Shown in pieces: positions 59,702 through 64,000 of a DNA stretch of 64,000 nucleotides; the first letter of the stretch is position 1, and the number at the start of each line of letters is the position of its first letter. The translations under genes were made by a program, and so were the position numbers. The notes below the pieces were generated by a model, which was not told the DNA's origin, made no database searches, and saw only the letters and a list, made by a program, of their open reading frames with translations. The DNA comes from an uncultured Bacteroidales bacterium (GTDB lineage: Bacteria > Bacteroidota > Bacteroidia > Bacteroidales > UBA932), in contig CAJOKD010000011.1 in assembly GCA_905235085.1 (NCBI GenBank), positions 1-64,000 of the forward strand, given 5' to 3'.

Positions 59702-61276
59702 ATGGAAGAAAGGTACATAGCATCAGTTGACCTTGGTACGTCCAAGTTCGCCGTCTGCGTCGCCAGGGTACAGGGCGAGGATATACAGGTGGTCTATTAC
59801 AAGGAGTCCCCTTCCCAGGGAATCCGGTACAGCTACGTCTTCAGCCCGCTGAAAGTGGAGCAGGGACTGCGGAAGGCGCTGACCGAGGCCCAGCAGGAGC
59901 TTAAGATCAAGATCCAGAAAGTGATAGTAGGCCTGCCGCGGTATTATGTGCGCCAGGAAACCGCATCCGCCGGAACTGTCAGGCAGGATCCGGAATCCTG
60001 GATAAGGGAGGAGGAAATCAAGTCTATCAAGTCAATAGCCCTGGAGTCCTATCCACTGGGTGATTCCAAGACCGAGGTCATCTACGGTGCGGTAGCCCAG
60101 TCGTTCTCGACGGAAGACAGCTTCAACGAACTGGAAAGCGACATAGTCGGAATGACTGCCGAGAAACTGGAAGGAAACTTCAAGGTGTTCATCGGGAACC
60201 GGAAATATTCCAGGAATATCGACAGCGTATTCTCTGGTATGGGAATCAGCATCGCGAAGAAATATTTCACTCCCGGCATCACGGCCAGGGCGGTGCTCAA
60301 GGAAGAGGAGATGGAGAACGGAGTAGCCTTGATAGACATCGGCGCCGGAGTCAGCTCCGTCACTATATTCAAGGACAAGATAATGCGGTTCTACGCTGCC
60401 ATACCTTTCGGAGGGAACAGCATTACCAGGGACATCAAGACGGAGTGTAACATCTCGTTCGACCTGGCCGAGAACATAAAGAAGGCCTACGGGGCCTGTA
60501 TGCCGAACAATCTGTCCACCCTGGGCGAGAAAGCGATCAAGATCATCGACGAGAACGACTTGCCTACAGTGCAGGTTCCGGTCAAGTACATCTCTGAGAT
60601 CATCACGGCAAGGATGAAGGAAATAATCGAGGCCCTTCTGTATGAGATCCAGGTGAGCGGCTATGCTTCCGAGGAAAAGCTGAGGGCAGGAGTGGTCGTC
60701 ACCGGAGGTGGAGCGGACCTGGTCAACTGCCTGAACCTGATCAAGGCTATGTCGGGATATTCAGTGAATATAGCCTACCCGAAGAGATTCTTCTCCGGAG
60801 AAGGCTGCCCGGAAGTGACATCTACGAGCGCCTCGACGACTATAGGTATGATCCTGGCTGCACGCAACGACAAGAGTCTGAACTGCGTCAGCGAGGTGCC
60901 TGTACGCAGGGTGAAGCCTGTCTCGAAGCCGGTGGTCCCGAAACCAGGACCGAGGCCGGAACCAAAGCCGGAGCCCCAGCCGGAACCGGAACCTGAGCAG
61001 AAATATGAGGTTCCTGAAGTGACCGTAAGGCCGCCGGAACCGGAGCCGGATTATTCTTCACCTATAGAAGAAACGGTAGCCGAGGCCCAGGAAGAGGCGA
61101 TGGACGTATTCAGCAACTACAGTCCTGAAGAAATCCGGAACTACAGGAAGAAGGAAAAGGAAAAGAGGAAGGAAGAGCGTACCAAGCGCCAGTTCACTTG
61201 GATCAAGCATATCAGGAAGAGCATCTCGGACGGGATGGAAGGCCTGTTTGACGGAATGGAAAACGAAGAAGTATAA
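59702..61276 (+). CDS. ftsA: Cell division protein FtsA
   Basis: IASVDLGTSKFAVCVARV, LIDIGAGVSSVTIFKD, VVVTGGGADLVN; Pro/Glu-rich C-terminal linker. Confidence 0.95.
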   Translation: MEERYIASVDLGTSKFAVCVARVQGEDIQVVYYKESPSQGIRYSYVFSPLKVEQGLRKALTEAQQELKIKIQKVIVGLPRYYVRQETASAGTVRQDPESWIREEEIKSIKSIALESYPLGDSKTEVIYGAVAQSFSTEDSFNELESDIVGMTAEKLEGNFKVFIGNRKYSRNIDSVFSGMGISIAKKYFTPGITARAVLKEEEMENGVALIDIGAGVSSVTIFKDKIMRFYAAIPFGGNSITRDIKTECNISFDLAENIKKAYGACMPNNLSTLGEKAIKIIDENDLPTVQVPVKYISEIITARMKEIIEALLYEIQVSGYASEEKLRAGVVVTGGGADLVNCLNLIKAMSGYSVNIAYPKRFFSGEGCPEVTSTSASTTIGMILAARNDKSLNCVSEVPVRRVKPVSKPVVPKPGPRPEPKPEPQPEPEPEQKYEVPEVTVRPPEPEPDYSSPIEETVAEAQEEAMDVFSNYSPEEIRNYRKKEKEKRKEERTKRQFTWIKHIRKSISDGMEGLFDGMENEEV

Positions 61277-62566
61277 ATGACAGGAGCAATGGGAGACATT
61301 ACTGACAATCTGAACTTGGAAAGCATAGAGCCCACCGACTGGACGCCTATCCAGTCGATGATCAAGGTCATCGGTATCGGTGGCGGTGGATGCAACGCCG
61401 TCAATTATATGTACCGCCAGAAGGTGCAGGGTTGCAGTTTCATAGTCTGCAACACCGACCGTCAGGCCCTAGACGAGAGCCCGGTCCCTGTCAAGGTGCA
61501 CATCGGCAGGAACGCCCTCGGAGCCGGGACTGACCCGGTCAAGGGACGCAATGCGGCCATCGAGGCTGAGGAATTGATCAAGAAAGTGGTCCTTGGAGAA
61601 GGAACCCAGATGCTGTTCATAACCGCCGGTATGGGCGGCGGCACCGGTACCGGCGCCGCCCCGCAGATCGCCAAATACGCGAAAGACAAAGGCATACTTA
61701 CAGTTGCCGTCGTGACTATCCCGTTCGAGAACGAAGGGTCGATGGCGATGTCCAGGGCGATCGACGGAATACACGAACTCGTCAAGAACGTAGACAGCCT
61801 GCTCATCATCAACAACGAGAAGCTCTACGACTTCTTCGGCGACCACCTCATCCAGGATGCATTCCCGAAAGCCGACGAAGTCCTTGCCACCGCCGTCCAG
61901 GGCATCACGGAAATAATTTCCAAGCCCGGATATATCAACGTTGATTTCGAAGATATCAAGTCGATGATGGCCAACAGCGGAATGGCGCTGATGGGATGCG
62001 GTACCGGAACTGGAGAAAACAGGATCGAGGATGCGGTGGTCGGAGCCTTGCAGTCCCCTCTTCTGAACGATTTCGACCTCAAGACGGCCAAGAGCCTCCT
62101 GGTCAACATAACCTGCGGGAAGAACGAACAGGGCCTGACTATGGACGACCTTGCCGCGATAAATGCAAAGATCGACGAATACACCGGAAAGGTCAACAAG
62201 TTCAAGACCGGACTGGTCTGGGAAACGGATCCTTCAGTAGGAGACCAGGTCAAGATCACGGCCATTGCCACAGGCTTCAGGGTGAACGACCTCTCGAGGA
62301 TTACCAAGAACGACCTGGGCAACATAATAATGATCGGAAAGGACTTCAAATACGTCAAGACTCCGGACTACAACAAAGAAGACCGCGGCTCCGGACTGGA
62401 CCAGAGACTCAATACGATAGGATTCAACGCAGCCGACAATGTCAAGCGCTACCACTTCGACCAGGACAAGAAGCCTGTGCTCGTGGTAGAACCAGGACAG
62501 TCGGTCAGTGAACTGGAAAGCGTTCCGGCCATCAAACGCGCGGTACGTCAGGAAAAGGAACAATAA
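61277..62566 (+). CDS. ftsZ: Cell division protein FtsZ
   Basis: IGIGGGGCNAVNYMYRQ, TAGMGGGTGTGAAPQIAKYAKD tubulin signature. Confidence 0.98.
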   Translation: MTGAMGDITDNLNLESIEPTDWTPIQSMIKVIGIGGGGCNAVNYMYRQKVQGCSFIVCNTDRQALDESPVPVKVHIGRNALGAGTDPVKGRNAAIEAEELIKKVVLGEGTQMLFITAGMGGGTGTGAAPQIAKYAKDKGILTVAVVTIPFENEGSMAMSRAIDGIHELVKNVDSLLIINNEKLYDFFGDHLIQDAFPKADEVLATAVQGITEIISKPGYINVDFEDIKSMMANSGMALMGCGTGTGENRIEDAVVGALQSPLLNDFDLKTAKSLLVNITCGKNEQGLTMDDLAAINAKIDEYTGKVNKFKTGLVWETDPSVGDQVKITAIATGFRVNDLSRITKNDLGNIIMIGKDFKYVKTPDYNKEDRGSGLDQRLNTIGFNAADNVKRYHFDQDKKPVLVVEPGQSVSELESVPAIKRAVRQEKEQ

Positions 62567-62578
62567 GGAACAGGATAA

Positions 62579-64000
62579 ATGGAAAGAAGGACAAGAGTTA
62601 GGTTCGCCCCGTCGCCAACCGGCCCACTGCATATGGGAGGAGTACGTACGGCATTATACAACTATCTGTATGCCAAGCAGAAAGGAGGAGATTTCATAAT
62701 CAGGATCGAAGATACCGACTCCAACAGGTTCGTACCTGGTGCTGAAGAATACATAATCGAATCTCTCAAATGGTGCGGAATCATCCCTGACGAAGGAGTA
62801 GACTCCGAAGGGAAAGTAGTCGAAGTGGCCAGCGAAAGGCACCCTCACGCCCCGTACCGACAGAGCCAGAGACGCGGAATCTACCGGAAATATGCTGAAC
62901 AGCTCATAGCCAACGGCTATGCCTACTACGCCTTCGATTCGTCGGAAGCTCTGGAGAAAGCCCGCGCAGAAGCCGAAGCATCCGGAAGCACTTTCATCTA
63001 CAACCAGACCACCAGGATGCATCTCCGCAATTCCCTGACCCTTCCTTCAGAGGAGGTCGCAAGGCTGCTGGAGGAGACTTCGGACTGGACTATCCGATTC
63101 AAGATGCCTGAAGATACCGTGGTGGCGATGGACGACCTGATCCGGGGCCATATCGAAGTCAACACGGACACGCTGGATGACAAAGTCCTTTGGAAGAGGG
63201 CTGACGAACTGCCCACGTACCACCTGGCCAACATCGTGGACGACCATCTGATGGAGATCAGCGAGGTCATACGCGGAGAAGAATGGCTCCCTTCCCTGCC
63301 TCTGCATTATATGCTGTACAAGGCTTTCGGGTGGGAGGATTCCCGTCCTCGTTTCGCCCACCTTCCGCTGCTCCTCAAACCGGTCGGCAACGGAAAGCTC
63401 AGCAAGCGCGACGGCGACAAGATGGGATTCCCTGTATTCCCTCTCGAATGGAAGAGCCCTGCTGGTGAGACATCCCACGGCTACCGCGAAGACGGGTACT
63501 TCCCTGAAGCCTTCGTCAACCTCCTGGCGATGCTGGGCTGGAATCCGGGAACCGAGCAGGAGATATTCTCGATGGAAGAGCTGATCGCTGCGTTCTCCCT
63601 GGACAAGGTCGGTAAATCAGGTTCGAAGTTCAATCCGGAGAAGGCCAAATGGTTCAACAAGGAATATCTCAGGATGAAGTCAGATGAGGAACTGACGGAA
63701 CTCCTCGTCCCGGTCCTGGAAGGCCACGGCATAAACGTCATCGAGTGCCCTAAGTGCGCCCTTACCATCGGTGCGGTATTCAACACCGCCGGAGGTGACC
63801 TGACGAAGCATATATTCACGAAGGACTATGTCCGCAGCGTGGTGGCCTTCACCAAGGAGAGGGCGACCTTCGTAAAGGATTTCTGGACAATCGCTTCATA
63901 TCTGTTCGTAGCTCCTAAGGACTTCGAAGCCTTCGGCATCAAGGCGGGAGCTGCAGTGGAACAACAGGCATCGAACAGACCTGTGGACCCTCGTGCGAAG
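62579..64000 (+). CDS. gltX: Glutamyl-tRNA synthetase, truncated by window end
   Basis: [42 protein letters not shown]; open to position 64000. Confidence 0.95.
   Translation, partial: MERRTRVRFAPSPTGPLHMGGVRTALYNYLYAKQKGGDFIIRIEDTDSNRFVPGAEEYIIESLKWCGIIPDEGVDSEGKVVEVASERHPHAPYRQSQRRGIYRKYAEQLIANGYAYYAFDSSEALEKARAEAEASGSTFIYNQTTRMHLRNSLTLPSEEVARLLEETSDWTIRFKMPEDTVVAMDDLIRGHIEVNTDTLDDKVLWKRADELPTYHLANIVDDHLMEISEVIRGEEWLPSLPLHYMLYKAFGWEDSRPRFAHLPLLLKPVGNGKLSKRDGDKMGFPVFPLEWKSPAGETSHGYREDGYFPEAFVNLLAMLGWNPGTEQEIFSMEELIAAFSLDKVGKSGSKFNPEKAKWFNKEYLRMKSDEELTELLVPVLEGHGINVIECPKCALTIGAVFNTAGGDLTKHIFTKDYVRSVVAFTKERATFVKDFWTIASYLFVAPKDFEAFGIKAGAAVEQQASNRPVDPRAK

Noticed and set aside
60945-61060. Tandem DNA repeat or mobile element
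   Set aside because: The repetition is explained by coding of a Pro/Glu linker within ftsA.
46941-62566. Missing murF and ddl in the dcw cluster as an anomaly
   Set aside because: As far as I know this gene order (mraZ-rsmH-ftsL-ftsI-murE-mraY-murD-ftsW-murG-murC-ftsQ-ftsA-ftsZ) is ordinary for Bacteroidota.
1-64000. CRISPR array, tRNA/rRNA genes, insertion sequences
   Set aside because: I saw no regularly spaced direct repeats, cloverleaf-like genes, or transposase motifs by reading; a tRNAscan/CRISPR/IS search would be needed to exclude small elements.

Overview
The window is a gene-dense chromosomal segment from a Bacteroidota (Bacteroidales-like) genome. Support for that placement includes TAnnTTTG-type promoter elements, a fused E1 alpha/beta dehydrogenase, FISUMP and Big2 domains, and a dcw cluster without murF or ddl. 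From left to right it holds: an RHS/YD-repeat gene broken by an in-frame amber codon; an etfBA/acyl-CoA dehydrogenase operon; a membrane-anchored AraC regulator; a probable SPOR/M28-TonB/leuS/yitT/yitT operon; a sialate O-acetylesterase remnant; an AraC regulator; a biotin-type carboxyltransferase; a UDG-family protein; a FISUMP surface protein; an OPA-type MFS transporter and a sulfatase; HAD, YqiA-like and lplA genes; a composite pseudogene (FAD oxidoreductase plus SSS symporter); an MDR dehydrogenase; a 2-oxoacid dehydrogenase complex; a split transketolase; radC, upp, rpoN and miaB; glpK, glpF and cls; a sialidase; and a near-complete dcw cluster (mraZ to ftsZ) followed by gltX. I saw no RNA genes, CRISPR arrays or intact mobile elements. 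The observations most worth follow-up are the amber-interrupted RHS frame, the phased TGGAA repeats upstream of mraZ, the composite pseudogene, the M28-TonB fusion, the biotinyl-like domain without the biotin lysine, the 11-residue repeat protein at the end of the etf operon, and a terminator-like hairpin inside the 3' end of a convergent coding sequence. No wholly new multi-gene system could be supported from sequence alone.
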